Counted from the first letter of the stretch, positions 33,826 through 45,403 are shown. The stretch is 64,000 bases of DNA from Stenotrophomonas maltophilia (GCF_003205835.1 NZ_CP029773.1:1954501-2018500), one strand, 5' to 3'. A program made the numbers and translations. Notes: generated by a model from the sequence alone, not told the origin.

Positions 33826-34246
33826 GCAGACTCCTGTGTTTCGTTACGTTGTTTGGCGCCATCGCGGGCAGGTGGGGGCGCGATGAACAGAACCGCCGAT
33901 GGTAGCAGAGGGAGGTAGCTGGGCTTTGGTGCGGTGCGGGGTGGAGTGGGACGTCACAGAACCGACGTTGAGCCCGTTGGGAAGGTTCAAGCTTGACGTG
34001 AAATGACCCATTTTGATGCAGATTGACACATTTAAAATTCGTAATAGTTGCAATGACTTACATGCCGATAAGGTCGTACGGTCAGGTGTCTGCCCTGTCG
34101 AAATTCCTATCTTTTGGTCCAGACATCATTCACAATTCAGTCACGCCTGATTGACAAACCTTTGACAATCACGTGCTGGCTGGGGAGTCCATGCGCGTGA
34201 AGACGAACAATTCAGCGTTCGGTCGAGTCGTGAATGGAGAAGTGCT
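33826..34246. other. Intergenic leader of the exopolysaccharide locus
   Basis: 421 bp without a credible gene. It turns clearly AT-rich from about 33980, unlike its surroundings, with several TTGACA-like hexamers (34023, 34151, 34162). It probably carries the promoter and a long untranslated leader for the wbaP-wzy operon. A JUMPstart/ops-like pair is described separately. I see no clear terminator or known riboswitch. Confidence 0.6.
33901..33920 (+). promoter_or_regulatory. Possible JUMPstart/ops-like element
   Basis: GGTAGC, then 4 nt, then GGAGGTAGCT. The second block differs from the enteric ops core GGCGGTAG by one base and is preceded by a second GGTAGC, as in JUMPstart. It is on the same strand as, and 327 bp upstream of, the polysaccharide operon. 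An RfaH-like factor would be needed. The match is short and may be chance. Confidence 0.3.
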
Positions 34247-35704
34247 TTGCTACATGGATCAGTAGAAGACCTCCCCGCAGCGCGGGCCCGGGCAGGCCGC
34301 CGCCGCGTCGAAGCCCGGGCGGCCCTTGAGTTGGGGTTGCGCCTGGGCGATCTGTTGCTGCTGCCGGGCATGGCGGTGCTCTCCCACATCGTGTTGTATG
34401 GCGCGGCTGCGCCGGATTCTTCCCAGCGAATCGTGTTTGGCGCGGTGATTCTCAGCGCCATCGTCTGCTTCTCCGTTGCGCCGCTGTATCGGAACTGGCG
34501 GATGCGTGGGTTGCTTGCCGATCTCTGGCTGCTGCTGTTGGCGTGGTCTGCCACCTTCGCGTTGTTCTCGCTCTACGTCGTCCTGGTCGGACTTGCCGAT
34601 GCGGTCCCCTCTACCTGGCTGATTGGCTGGTATGCCTTTGGCCTGGGCTCAATGGCTGCATTGCGCGTATTGCTGAGGGTGCAGTTGCACCGCCTGCGCT
34701 CGCGCGGGATGGACCATGAGCGGATCCTGCTGGTCGGACTGCGGGCCCCTGCTTTGAGGTTGCATCGCCTGCTGCGTGGAAAGCCAGAGCTTGGCAAGGA
34801 CGTCATCGGCTATTTCGCCAGTGCGGGCGATATCGCCACCCGTCGCGGTGGGGACGCGCCGTGCCGGCTGGGGCGGCTGGAAGACGTTCCGCAGTACATG
34901 GATCAGCACCGCGGCGAATTCGACCAGGTCTGGGTGTCGATGCCGATGGGGCACGCGGCCGCGATCAAGGACATGCTCAAGCAGATCGAGCGATTTCCGG
35001 TGCCGGTGCGCCTGATTCCCGATACCACGGGTTTGGGGGCGCTTAATCCGGGCGTGCACCAGGTGGGTGATGTGCCGATGATCGGCGTACGTCAAGGCTT
35101 GGTGGATCATCGATTCCGCGTGTTCAAGCGGGTCGAGGACATTGTCGTCGCGGGTGCAGCGGTGATCCTGCTGGCGCCGTTGTTTGCCGTGCTGGCCATT
35201 GGCGTGAAGCTGAGTTCGCCGGGGCCAGTGCTTTTCCGGCAGAAGCGTCACGGACTGGGCGGCAAGGAATTCTGGATGCTCAAGTTCCGCTCCATGCGTG
35301 TGCATGCAGAGGGCGCGGGGCAGATCACCCAGGCAACGCGCGGTGATCCGCGCGTGACGCGGTTTGGCGCCTTCCTGCGCCGCAGCAGCCTGGACGAGCT
35401 GCCGCAGTTCTTCAATGTACTGGGTGGGAACATGTCCGTGGTGGGGCCGCGACCGCACGCGATCCAGCACAACAACCACTACGAGCGGGTGATCGAGCGC
35501 TACATGCACCGCCACTACGTCAAGCCGGGAATCACAGGCTGGGCGCAGGTGCACGGATTGCGTGGCGAGACCCCGGAGCTGCGCTCGATGAAGAAGCGCG
35601 TGCAGTACGACATCGACTACATCCGACGCTGGAGCCCGACGCTGGACGTGCGGATCATTGCGCTGACAGCATTGAAGGTGCTGGGTCAGAAATCGGCGTA
35701 CTAG
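34247..35704 (+). CDS. Undecaprenyl-phosphate glycosyl-1-phosphate transferase (WbaP/GumD-like)
   Basis: 485 aa. The N-terminal ~130 residues carry about four membrane helices. A CoA-binding-like middle domain follows ([20 protein letters not shown]), and the C-terminal sugar-transferase domain runs from ~288: [67 protein letters not shown] and the [16 protein letters not shown] end. It loads the first sugar phosphate onto undecaprenyl phosphate and so starts each repeat unit. The TTG start is supported by TGGAGAA 6 nt upstream. First gene of the plus-strand operon. Confidence 0.9.
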   Translation: MLHGSVEDLPAARARAGRRRVEARAALELGLRLGDLLLLPGMAVLSHIVLYGAAAPDSSQRIVFGAVILSAIVCFSVAPLYRNWRMRGLLADLWLLLLAWSATFALFSLYVVLVGLADAVPSTWLIGWYAFGLGSMAALRVLLRVQLHRLRSRGMDHERILLVGLRAPALRLHRLLRGKPELGKDVIGYFASAGDIATRRGGDAPCRLGRLEDVPQYMDQHRGEFDQVWVSMPMGHAAAIKDMLKQIERFPVPVRLIPDTTGLGALNPGVHQVGDVPMIGVRQGLVDHRFRVFKRVEDIVVAGAAVILLAPLFAVLAIGVKLSSPGPVLFRQKRHGLGGKEFWMLKFRSMRVHAEGAGQITQATRGDPRVTRFGAFLRRSSLDELPQFFNVLGGNMSVVGPRPHAIQHNNHYERVIERYMHRHYVKPGITGWAQVHGLRGETPELRSMKKRVQYDIDYIRRWSPTLDVRIIALTALKVLGQKSAY

Positions 35705-35856
35705 GGTGGTCGATTTCTGAAACTGGGACGTAATCCCATGAATCTGTTGGTGATTTCATCGCCTGTAATGCGTTTGTAAGGTATGCTGTGCGGCTGCCGC
35801 CGGCCTTGGGTGTTCTGGTCGCGTGCGCCGCAAGGAATGCCACAGGATCCAGGTCA

Positions 35857-36291
35857 GTGTTCAAGAACGTTCTTTTTGTATGTGTCGGCAACATCTGCCG
35901 CAGTCCGTCCGCAGAAGTGATGCTGCGGCAGGCGGTCGAGGGCAAGGGGATCCAGGTGTCCTCCGCGGGTCTCGGTGCGCTGGTTGGGCATGGCATTGAT
36001 GCCACGGCGCAGGAGTTGCTGGTGGAGCAGGGCATGGATGGCCTGGCCCATCGCGCGCGCCAGATCGATGACGCCATCCTGGGAGCCGCTGATCTGGTGC
36101 TGACCATGGAGCGCAAGCACGTGCGTCGCATCGCCGAGATCGCGCCGCAGGCATCTGGAAAAACCTTCCTGCTGGGCAAGTGGCAGCAGGATCGGGAGAT
36201 TCCCGATCCATACCGTCAGCAGCGTCCCGCGTTCGAGCATGTCTACAAGCTGATGGCTGAGGGCGTGGAGAGATGGGCGCGTCATCTTTGA
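35857..36291 (+). CDS. wzb: Low-molecular-weight protein tyrosine phosphatase
   Basis: 144 aa from GTG 35857. The catalytic loop is CVGNICR at Cys9-Arg15 followed by SPS, and the acid loop is IPDPYRQ near residue 112, both standard for LMW-PTPs of the Wzb/Etp group. It dephosphorylates the C-terminal tyrosines of Wzc, its downstream neighbour, which cycles chain assembly. An AGG lies just before the GTG. An upstream in-frame GTG at 35788 would add a low-similarity tail. Confidence 0.92.
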   Translation: MFKNVLFVCVGNICRSPSAEVMLRQAVEGKGIQVSSAGLGALVGHGIDATAQELLVEQGMDGLAHRARQIDDAILGAADLVLTMERKHVRRIAEIAPQASGKTFLLGKWQQDREIPDPYRQQRPAFEHVYKLMAEGVERWARHL

Positions 36292-36348
36292 TTGCTGCCC
36301 GCTTCGCCGGATCGACCAACACTTCTTTCAATTTGAATCCAAGCGCAC

Positions 36349-38559
36349 ATGACCACTGATTCACGTTCCATCACTCAGGATGATGCAGACCAGATTGATC
36401 TGCGGCAGTTGTTGGGCACCTTGGTCGACCACAAGTGGTGGATTCTGATCATCACCGCTGTGTTCTTGGCTGGCTCCACCGCTTACGCGATCCTCTCCAC
36501 CCCGATCTATCGCGCAGACGCGATCGTGCAGGTTGAGCCGAAGACGCCGTCATTGCCCGGGTTATCTGACATCAGTCAGTCGCTTGGGATCAATGCTGGA
36601 TCCACCGAAGCCGCCACCGAGATCGCACTCATCAAATCTCGTGCCGTTGTTGGTAGTGCTGTCAATGCTCTGCATCTGGACATTGAGATCATTCCGCGCC
36701 GTTTTCCTGTGGTGGGTTCGTTCTTCGCGCGCCGGGCTGAAAGTAATGCGCCAGGCGAACTCGCTTCGCCAAAGTTGGGTATGTCCAGATTTGGGTGGGG
36801 TGGAGAGCGGTTGCGGATCTTCCAGCTTGAGGTTCCACAGCGCCTGTTGACGACGGAGCTGGAGCTGGTGGCCGGCGAGAATGGTCAATTCAGCCTCTAT
36901 GACGAAGATGGCAACTCGCTCCTCAACGGCGTTGTGGGTCAGCAGGCGAAAGCCAAGGGCGTCACCATCCAAGTCGAGACGCTGCAGGCCAACGCCGGGA
37001 TGCGCTTCACGGTGGTGCGACATCGCAGCCTGGGCGTGGTAAATGATCTGCAGAAGGAGGTCTGGGTTTCCGAATCAGGACGTGACTCCGGCATTCTGAC
37101 CCTTGCCTACGAAAACGCCGATCCCGCTCTTGCACAGGCGTTCCTGCAGCAGGTAGCCTTGGCTTATGTGCGCCAGAATGTTGAGCGCAACTCGGCGGAA
37201 GCATCGGCACAGTTGACCTTCGTCAAGGAGCAGCTGCCAAGTATCCGCAATCAGGTTGATGCCGCCCAGAAGTCCTTGAGCTCGTACCAGACGCGCGCCA
37301 ATTCAGTGGACTTGACGCTGCAGACCAAGGGCTTGCTTGACCAGGAAGTCGCGGTGGAAACCAGTATCCAGCAGTTGCGCCTGCAGCAGGCGGAGATGGA
37401 TCGCAAGTTCACCCGTGATCATCCGGCATACCAAGCCCTGATGCGTCAGATTGGCGACCTGGAGTCCCGCAAGAACAGCTTCCAGGGCCAGGTCAAGCAG
37501 CTGCCAGAGGCACAGCAGGAACTGCTGCGGCTCACGCGGGATCTGCAGGTAAGCAACGAGATGTACACCGCCATGCTGAATCAAGCGCAGCAGCTGGATG
37601 TTGCGCGTGCCGGCACGGTTGGCAACGTGCGCATCGTGGACGCGGCAGAGGTGGATGCCACTGAGCCGGTGAAGCCGCGCAAGAGCATGGTGGTGCTGGT
37701 GGGGACTCTTCTGGGTGCCTTCCTCTCGATTGCAATCGTTTTGCTGCGCCAGCTGCTCAACCGCGGTGTCGAAGATCCGTCGCAGATCGAAGAGATTGGC
37801 TTGCCGGTCTATGCCTCCATTCCTGTCAGCCCGGGGCAGCAGTCCGACTCGGTGCGCGGCAAGTTCCGCGCCGATGGCAAGCTGCATCTGCTCGCCATGA
37901 AGGATCCGGCAGACCTTGCGATCGAGGCGGTGCGCAGCCTGCGTACGAGCCTGCACTTCGCACGGTTGGAGGCGAAGAACAACATCGTGCTGATCTCCGG
38001 CTCAAGCCCCAACGCCGGCAAGACCTTTGTCTCCTCGAACCTGGCGGCGGTCATCGCGCAAGCCGGTCAGCGTGTGCTGATCATCGATGCGGACATGCGA
38101 AAGGGCACGCTGCACAAGGCCCTGGGTGCAACCCAGACGCCGGGCCTGTCTGACGTGCTGGTTGGCAAGGCGACGCTGGAGGAGGCCATCCGCACAGTTG
38201 ACGGCTTGGGGAATCTGAGCTTCATCTCGCGCGGTGACGTTCCGCCGAACCCTTCCGAACTTCTGATGCACCGTAACTTCACGGAACTGCTTGAGCAGGT
38301 CGAGAAGCAGTTCGATCTGGTCATCATCGATACGCCGCCGATCCTGGCGGTGACCGATGCGGCGATCATTGCTCATCATGCTGGCACCTGTCTGTTGGTT
38401 GCGCGCTTCGGCCTGAATCAGCCCAAGGAGCTGGCACTTGCACGCAAGCGCTTCGAGCAGAACAACGTCCAGCTGAAGGGCGCGATCTTCAATGCGGTCG
38501 AGCGCCGTGCGACCGGCTACTACAGCTACGGCTACTACGAATACAAGTCGACCCGGTGA
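36349..38559 (+). CDS. wzc: Wzc polysaccharide co-polymerase / tyrosine autokinase
   Basis: 736 aa. Wzz domain at the N terminus with helix LVDHKWWILIITAVFLAGSTAYAIL (~28-52), a long periplasmic coiled region, and a second helix SMVVLVGTLLGAFLSIAIVLLRQLL (~445-470). The cytosolic BY-kinase domain has Walker A SGSSPNAGKT (550-559), Walker A' IIDADMR (D580, D582) and Walker B FDLVIIDTPP (D661). The tail holds six tyrosines in nine residues (724-732). It controls chain length and export with Wza and Wzy. Directly downstream of wzb. Confidence 0.96.
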   Translation: MTTDSRSITQDDADQIDLRQLLGTLVDHKWWILIITAVFLAGSTAYAILSTPIYRADAIVQVEPKTPSLPGLSDISQSLGINAGSTEAATEIALIKSRAVVGSAVNALHLDIEIIPRRFPVVGSFFARRAESNAPGELASPKLGMSRFGWGGERLRIFQLEVPQRLLTTELELVAGENGQFSLYDEDGNSLLNGVVGQQAKAKGVTIQVETLQANAGMRFTVVRHRSLGVVNDLQKEVWVSESGRDSGILTLAYENADPALAQAFLQQVALAYVRQNVERNSAEASAQLTFVKEQLPSIRNQVDAAQKSLSSYQTRANSVDLTLQTKGLLDQEVAVETSIQQLRLQQAEMDRKFTRDHPAYQALMRQIGDLESRKNSFQGQVKQLPEAQQELLRLTRDLQVSNEMYTAMLNQAQQLDVARAGTVGNVRIVDAAEVDATEPVKPRKSMVVLVGTLLGAFLSIAIVLLRQLLNRGVEDPSQIEEIGLPVYASIPVSPGQQSDSVRGKFRADGKLHLLAMKDPADLAIEAVRSLRTSLHFARLEAKNNIVLISGSSPNAGKTFVSSNLAAVIAQAGQRVLIIDADMRKGTLHKALGATQTPGLSDVLVGKATLEEAIRTVDGLGNLSFISRGDVPPNPSELLMHRNFTELLEQVEKQFDLVIIDTPPILAVTDAAIIAHHAGTCLLVARFGLNQPKELALARKRFEQNNVQLKGAIFNAVERRATGYYSYGYYEYKSTR

Positions 38560-38665
38560 GCGGGAACTGAGGCAGGGTGCTATGTGGCGCCCTGCGTGAT
38601 ACGGAAGTCACGGCTGCTGCAGAACGCAGGACCGCGACGCAATTCGAGAGGTTGCGGAGATACAC

Positions 38666-39799
38666 ATGAAAGTACTGATTACGGGGGGCGCGGGGTTCAT
38701 TGGCAGTGCCTTGGCGCGCGCGCTGGTTGCGCGCGGCGACCAAGTAACGATCCTGGACAACCTTTCGCCGCAGATCCACGGCGACAGCCCGAAAGACTCG
38801 GCGCTGCTGGCTTCGCTGCCGCCCGAGGCCGTGGTGGTCAAGGGCGACGTGCGCATGCGCGAGGATTGGCTGAAAGTGCTTCCCGGCCAGGACGTTGTCG
38901 TCCACCTGGCAGCTGAAACGGGAACCGGCCAGTCCATGTACGAGATTGATCGCTACGTTGATGTCAACGTGCGCGGTACATCGCTGTTCCTCGATCTGAT
39001 CGGCAACAAGGTGCAGGGCTGCGAATCGGTCAGGCGCGTCGTTGTCGCGTCTTCGCGCTCGATCTACGGCGAAGGCAAGTACAAGGGTGCCAGTGGCCCG
39101 GTCTATCCGGGGGCGCGCGTCGACACGGACCTGCAGAAGGGCATCTTCGAATGCCGCGATCCGGCGACGGGCGATCTGGTGGCGCCGCTGCCCACCGACG
39201 AAGAATCCCGCATTCACCCGAGCTCGATCTATGGCATCACCAAGCAGGTGCAGGAACAGCTGGTGCTGGTGGGGGCCGCCGCCATCGGTATCCAAGGTAT
39301 CGCCCTGCGCTATCAGAACGTCTACGGCCCGGGTCAGTCACTGAAGAACCCCTACACCGGCATCCTGTCGATCTTCTCCACCCTGCTGTTGCAGGGCAAG
39401 GACGTAAACATCTTCGAGGATGGCAAGGAGACCCGCGATTTCGTCTTCATCGACGATGTGGTGGCGGCAACTGTTTCGGCCATCGATGCGGATGTCAGTG
39501 GCCAGGCCTTCAATGTGGGTACCGGCGAAGCGACCGATGTCATCACCGTCGCCAGCGCATTGAAGGACGCGTATGGCAAGGGTGGCGAGATCCGCATCTC
39601 TGGCAACTACCGCATTGGTGACATCCGGCACAACTTCGCCGATCTCAGTCGCGCTGAAGCTGCCATCGGCTATCGCCCGCGCGTGACCTTCGCCGAAGGC
39701 GTGAAGCGATTTGCCGCGTGGGTACTGACCCAGGAGATTGAAGACTCCGGTTACCAGCGCTCGGTCGACGAGATGCGGGCGAAGGGCCTGCTCAAGTGA
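38666..39799 (+). CDS. NAD-dependent sugar epimerase, dTDP-L-rhamnose 4-epimerase-like
   Basis: 377 aa extended SDR. TGGAGFIGS (7-15) binds NAD, VVVASSRSIYGEG and SSIYGITK (Tyr and Lys) give the active site, and RYQNVYGPGQ binds the nucleotide sugar. The phrases LAAETGTGQSMYEI and NPYTGILSIFS resemble the Tll/WbiB dTDP-L-rhamnose 4-epimerases (dTDP-6-deoxy-L-talose) more than GalE. That specificity is my inference. It supplies a sugar for the repeat unit. No rml genes lie in the window. It overlaps the next gene by GTGA. Confidence 0.85.
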   Translation: MKVLITGGAGFIGSALARALVARGDQVTILDNLSPQIHGDSPKDSALLASLPPEAVVVKGDVRMREDWLKVLPGQDVVVHLAAETGTGQSMYEIDRYVDVNVRGTSLFLDLIGNKVQGCESVRRVVVASSRSIYGEGKYKGASGPVYPGARVDTDLQKGIFECRDPATGDLVAPLPTDEESRIHPSSIYGITKQVQEQLVLVGAAAIGIQGIALRYQNVYGPGQSLKNPYTGILSIFSTLLLQGKDVNIFEDGKETRDFVFIDDVVAATVSAIDADVSGQAFNVGTGEATDVITVASALKDAYGKGGEIRISGNYRIGDIRHNFADLSRAEAAIGYRPRVTFAEGVKRFAAWVLTQEIEDSGYQRSVDEMRAKGLLK

Positions 39800-40860
39800 A
39801 TACTGGTGGGCGAGCGGAGGGGCAGATTGTGAGCGAATCCCTGAATGGGAAGCGTGTGCTCTTCATCGCACCGATGTTCTTCGGCTACGAGAAGCTCATC
39901 AAGGCCGAGCTGGAGCGGCAGGGAGCGCAGGTTGATTTCCACCCTGATCGCCCGGGTGTGGATTTCCTCACCAAGGCCTTGATCCGTATTGATCGGCGCC
40001 TGCTTGCCCGGAGAATCGCAAAGCATTACCAGGGCATCGTCGGGGCTGCGGCTGGCACGGAGTACGATCATGTCTTGGTCATCCGTGGTGAAGCCATCTC
40101 GCCGCAGATCATTGCGCAGCTCCGTGACACACAGCCGGCCGCGAAGCTGACGCTGTACCTCTGGGACTCGATGCATTACAACCCGAACGCACGTCTGATC
40201 AAGCCGTACTTTGATTCGGTTCTGTCGTTCGATCGGGTTGATGTGTCCGAGAACTCCGAGATCGGGTTCCTGCCGCTTTTCTTCGCCAACGAGTATGGCC
40301 GTGCGGCAGAGTGGCGCGGCGAGTACGAGTACGACGCCTGCTTCATCGGCACGATCCATACTGACCGCTACCGGATTCTGGAGAAACTGCTGAATTCTCT
40401 GGAACGGGATGGTCGCCGGGTGTTTGTGTACTGCTATTACCCATCCAGGATTCTGCATCGCCTGCGCTCGTTGGTGGATCCCGGCTTCCGCAGCTTCTCG
40501 AAGAAGTACGTGAATTTCGTTGGGCTGCCATTGTCGAAGGTTGTTGACTACATCAGCGTGTCGCGCTGCGTGATCGACATCAATCGGCCTGATCAGAAGG
40601 GCCTGACGATGCGGACGATCGAGGCATTGGGTGCACAGCGGAAGCTGATCACTACCAATGAGGATGTCAGTTCCTACGATCTCTACACCAAGTCGGGGGT
40701 GCAGATCGTGGATCGAGAGGCCCCGGCAGTGACGGAGGAGTTTCTGTTTTCCAAGGTGGCGCCTTTCAATGAGGATGTGCGTGCAGGCTATTCGGTAACG
40801 AACTGGGTGCAGGGAGTACTTCTCCGCGGTACCGCACGACCGGCCGCTGATAACGTTTGA
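39796..40860 (+). CDS. Putative glycosyltransferase (CgeB-like)
   Basis: 354 aa. It starts at a GTG overlapping the epimerase stop; a second GTG start at 39832 is possible. The N-terminal half opens with KRVLFIAPMFFGYEKLIKAELERQGAQVDF, a Rossmann-like GT-B start, and YDHVLVIRGEAISPQII. The C-terminal half has CFIGTIHTDRYRILEKLLNSL and the donor-site-like GLTMRTIEALGAQRKLITTN phrase found in CgeB/RfaS-type transferases. No membrane helices, so it acts at the inner face of the membrane. Sugar and acceptor unknown. One of two candidate transferases in the locus. Confidence 0.6.
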   Translation: MNTGGRAEGQIVSESLNGKRVLFIAPMFFGYEKLIKAELERQGAQVDFHPDRPGVDFLTKALIRIDRRLLARRIAKHYQGIVGAAAGTEYDHVLVIRGEAISPQIIAQLRDTQPAAKLTLYLWDSMHYNPNARLIKPYFDSVLSFDRVDVSENSEIGFLPLFFANEYGRAAEWRGEYEYDACFIGTIHTDRYRILEKLLNSLERDGRRVFVYCYYPSRILHRLRSLVDPGFRSFSKKYVNFVGLPLSKVVDYISVSRCVIDINRPDQKGLTMRTIEALGAQRKLITTNEDVSSYDLYTKSGVQIVDREAPAVTEEFLFSKVAPFNEDVRAGYSVTNWVQGVLLRGTARPAADNV

Positions 40861-40887
40861 TCAAGACCCATCTTAAAGCCCATTGAG

Positions 40888-42168
40888 ATGAACTTCAGCC
40901 GCCTGCTATCTGTGATCAAGACACTGGTCCTGCGCGGGCTGGGCTCTGGTGTTTCGGTGCTCTTCACGGTACTGGTGTCCCGCAATCTGGAGACTCCAGA
41001 TGCGGCATTGTTCTTCATCCTGTTCAATGCAAGTGTCATTGCCGCAGTCTGCTTCCGCTGGGGTATCGATGAAGTCGTCATCCGAAGGGTAGCAGCGGCG
41101 CCGACGGAGAGCAGAGATGCTGTCGCTATCGGGTTGGTGATTCAGGCACATCGCAGGGTGTTGATTTGGGTGGTAGTCGCATTGTCGCTGGGACTTGTCC
41201 TTCTCTTGCCCGCGGTCAGTCGCTACTTCGGCGGAGTGGGCCATCTGGACTTCACCGTGATGGTCGCCGCTTCTGGTCTGATTGCATGCGCATCGGCTGC
41301 TGCTCGCGTTCTGCAGGGCGAGGGCCGTACTGATGCGGCAACCTTCTATCTGAACATATGCACGCCGGCTTTGGCGCTGTTGGGTCTGTTGTGCCTGACT
41401 CTGCTCGGTAACGCAATCAGTGCACGGCAGCTGCTCTGGTGCTACCTGCTTGCGGCTGTTGGCATGTATGTCGCCGTCGTGCCCATGCGTTTCGGAAGAA
41501 AGGTTCTGTTTGGCCTGCTGCCGGGAGTGTCGAGGGTGGATGCTGGCGCCTCTGATCTGGCTGCTGCAAATCGTTTGGGTACTGTTGTGCTTGCCCAGCA
41601 GGCGCTGGGTTGGAGCGCAGTTGCGATCATTCCGACTTTCTACGGTGATTCGGCTTATGCCGGCTTCGTGGTCTCGCAGAAGCTCGCAACGCTGATCAGC
41701 CTGCTGATGCTGGCGATCAATTTCACATTCTCTTCCCGATTCGCAGCCCTGCATGCGCACGGCAATCTGCAGGAGCTTTGGAAACTCGTCCGCCTTTCCT
41801 CCTGGGCGATTCTGATCGCCAGCGCCGCGATCCTCGCGGTGGCTTGGTTGTTCATGGGGCCCATCCTGGATTACGCCCGGGTCTCAACTGACTTTGGTGG
41901 CATCGTCGTCATCATGATGATTGGGCAGATGGCGTTTTCCATGGCTGCACTGTACGCCGTTGTTCTGAGCATGTGCCATCAGGAGAAGTTGCTGCTTCGG
42001 ATGCATATCGGCGTGACCTCGCTCTTTGTTCCACTGCTCGTTGCAGTGTGCGCGACAGGAACTCTGGTTGCCGCGGCGTGGGTGTTCGTCGTGGCGTACT
42101 CCGCTTTGGCGTGTGCTCTCTTCTTCAATGTGCGACGGTTGATGGATGTCAGGGTGAGACATTCATGA
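40888..42168 (+). CDS. wzx: Wzx-type oligosaccharide flippase
   Basis: 426 aa, about 12 membrane helices in the MOP/polysaccharide-export pattern. It begins with LLSVIKTLVLRGLGSGVSVLFTVLVSRNLETPDAALFFILF, the common opening of flippases in which the N-G-S and R-L-x-P-x-x-F elements recur. It moves undecaprenyl-linked repeat units from the cytosolic to the periplasmic side for Wzy. The stop overlaps the next start (ATGA). Lower GC and many rare codons compared with the housekeeping genes are usual for flippases. Confidence 0.88.
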   Translation: MNFSRLLSVIKTLVLRGLGSGVSVLFTVLVSRNLETPDAALFFILFNASVIAAVCFRWGIDEVVIRRVAAAPTESRDAVAIGLVIQAHRRVLIWVVVALSLGLVLLLPAVSRYFGGVGHLDFTVMVAASGLIACASAAARVLQGEGRTDAATFYLNICTPALALLGLLCLTLLGNAISARQLLWCYLLAAVGMYVAVVPMRFGRKVLFGLLPGVSRVDAGASDLAAANRLGTVVLAQQALGWSAVAIIPTFYGDSAYAGFVVSQKLATLISLLMLAINFTFSSRFAALHAHGNLQELWKLVRLSSWAILIASAAILAVAWLFMGPILDYARVSTDFGGIVVIMMIGQMAFSMAALYAVVLSMCHQEKLLLRMHIGVTSLFVPLLVAVCATGTLVAAAWVFVVAYSALACALFFNVRRLMDVRVRHS

Positions 42169-43417
42169 GCGAGTGTCACAAGGTCGATAGCTTGTATGCA
42201 GATGTCCAGGCCTTCAAGAGTTCGGGCGTCGCAATCGAGAATGGTCTGAACTATGCGCGGGTGGTGGCGCCGTACTTGTACGACCCAACGCTGAAGGGGG
42301 CGTTGAAGCTTCTAGCGCTGTCTTATGGGTTTGGAATCAAGACTTGCGTTGCAGGTGCCAGTATGCCGACGCATCTTGTCTTCTACGCTTCGCGGGCCAA
42401 GAAGCGTCGTGACTATGACTTCATTATCGACTCAATCAGACTGAATCTGGGTGAGCGTGCGTCTTACGCCGAGGTGCGAGACGCTGTCTCGCCGCTGCAA
42501 TGGCTTCGAACGCTCCTTAACCTGCGTCGCGGCCTTCAGATGGCCCGTGGGCTCTCTGCGTCTTTCTCCCGGCGATGGATCGTTGGCTCTCTTATCGCCA
42601 GAATGAGGAGCATTGCGCCGCACCTTCTCGCTTCCCTTCCTTCCGGGCACCATACCCTGGTGACTTTCTGCGATGCGCATGCAATCGAGAATCTTGTCAC
42701 TCAGACAGAGATGGCGCGCGGGTCGGTAACGATCACCAACCAGCATGGCCAGTACCGCGTGTTGGACGCGACGAACATGAGTGCGGATGCAGAGGCCTAC
42801 GCGAACTTCATCAGTGATCGAATGATTGCCTGGGGAGAGGCGACCGTCGATGAGTTTCAGAAGGTGGGGCACTCAAGGGATCGCCTGAGCATCGTGGGTT
42901 GGATTCGACCACAGAGCGCGCGTCGGCTGGAACGAGGTCGAAAGAATGTTTTTGGCGTAATGCTGAATGGGCAGAATGGGAAAGAGTCGAATCGTGCACT
43001 TCTTTCAGCTGCCTATGTCATCGCTGAGGCTTTGGATCTTGCTTATGTCGTCAGGCTTCATCCGTGGACTGCGTTGAGCGAGTACCGCGATGCTGTCGAT
43101 TCCCGTTGCCAGAAACTGATGCATGCTTCGCTTGAGGAGTACGCAGAATCTGTGGATTTCAGCCTTGCCCATATGTCGGGCGCGGTTGTTGAACTGTTGA
43201 ATCAGGGACAGGCGGTCTACTTGCTGGATGATGGAAGACTGGCTGATGTTTTTCGGAGGCCTGGTCTCGCATGGGGTTCGGGGCTGGCCATCAGTGAAGC
43301 CGTTGTCCAGGACCGGCAGAGACCGGATCTCCTCCTGCGCAGGATCGATGAGCTTGCCCGTTGGTACAATGATGACTCTGAGCAGCTGGACAGGCTTGCC
43401 AGAGTATTGAGGAGCTG

Positions 43418-43418
<1 letters not shown>
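42165..43418 (+). CDS. Unassigned polysaccharide gene, probable GT-B glycosyltransferase
   Basis: 417 aa from ATG 42165, overlapping the wzx stop (ATGA). I do not recognise a named family. The second half reads like a GT-B donor domain: VTITNQHGQYRVLDATN, DRMIAWGEATVDEFQKVGHSRDRLSIVGWIRP, VVRLHPWTALSEYRDAVDSR, SLAHMSGAVVELLNQGQAVYLLDD. That pattern (HGQ, xAWG, RLHP, SGA-type loop) is seen in capsule synthesis and ulosonic-acid transferase-like proteins. With kdsA/C/D three genes on, a Kdo or similar transferase is a good hypothesis, not shown. Confidence 0.6.
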
Positions 43419-44850
<1,432 letters not shown>

Positions 44851-44851
44851 C

Positions 44852-45403
44852 ATGGAATCGGCGAAGTACCAGGGGCCGATCAAGCTGGTCCTGTTCGACG
44901 TGGACGGCGTACTGACTGATGGTGGCCTGCACATTGATGGCAAGGGCGAGCAGTTCAAGACGTTCAACGTCCGCGATGGCCTGGCCGTCGCATTGCTGCG
45001 TGTGCATGGCATCCGGTGTGGCGTGCTGTCGGGCAAGGCGAGCCCATCCCTGGACTTCCGGATCCAACAACTGGGCATGGATGTGGCGGTGACCGGTCGC
45101 CTCGAAAAGCTCGATGCGTTGGCCGCCATCTGCAGGGATCTTGGAATCAATGAGGCCGAGATTGCCTATGTGGGGGACGACGTCGTAGACCTGCCATTGG
45201 CGGGACGGGTGGGGCGCTTCTATGCGCCTTCCGACGCGCATCCGCTGGTGTTGGCAGCCGCTGACGTGGTTGCAGACGCACAGGGCGGACGTGGCGTCGG
45301 ACGCGAGGTGGCCGAGCGTGTTCTTGCCGAAGGCGGGGTGGGCCTGCAAGCAGCATACGCGCCTCTCATTGCAGGATGGAGCGCCGCTGGAGCGGTGCAG
45401 TAA
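44852..45403 (+). CDS. kdsC: 3-deoxy-8-phosphooctulonate phosphatase
   Basis: 183 aa HAD phosphatase. Nucleophile motif FDVDGVLTDG (Asp16, Asp18), then KTFNVRDGLAVALL, VLSGKASPSLDFRIQQLG, IAYVGDDVVDLPL with the metal aspartates, and ADAQGGRGVGREVAE, which is the KdsC-specific tail of the core. It removes phosphate from Kdo-8-P. It starts 1 bp after the kdsA stop. The C-terminal tail past the HAD core is longer and unlike E. coli KdsC. Confidence 0.93.
   Translation: MESAKYQGPIKLVLFDVDGVLTDGGLHIDGKGEQFKTFNVRDGLAVALLRVHGIRCGVLSGKASPSLDFRIQQLGMDVAVTGRLEKLDALAAICRDLGINEAEIAYVGDDVVDLPLAGRVGRFYAPSDAHPLVLAAADVVADAQGGRGVGREVAERVLAEGGVGLQAAYAPLIAGWSAAGAVQ

Noticed and set aside
38570..38665. Regulatory element between wzc and the epimerase
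   Set aside because: Only 106 bp with no strong hairpin or T-run; transcription probably continues.
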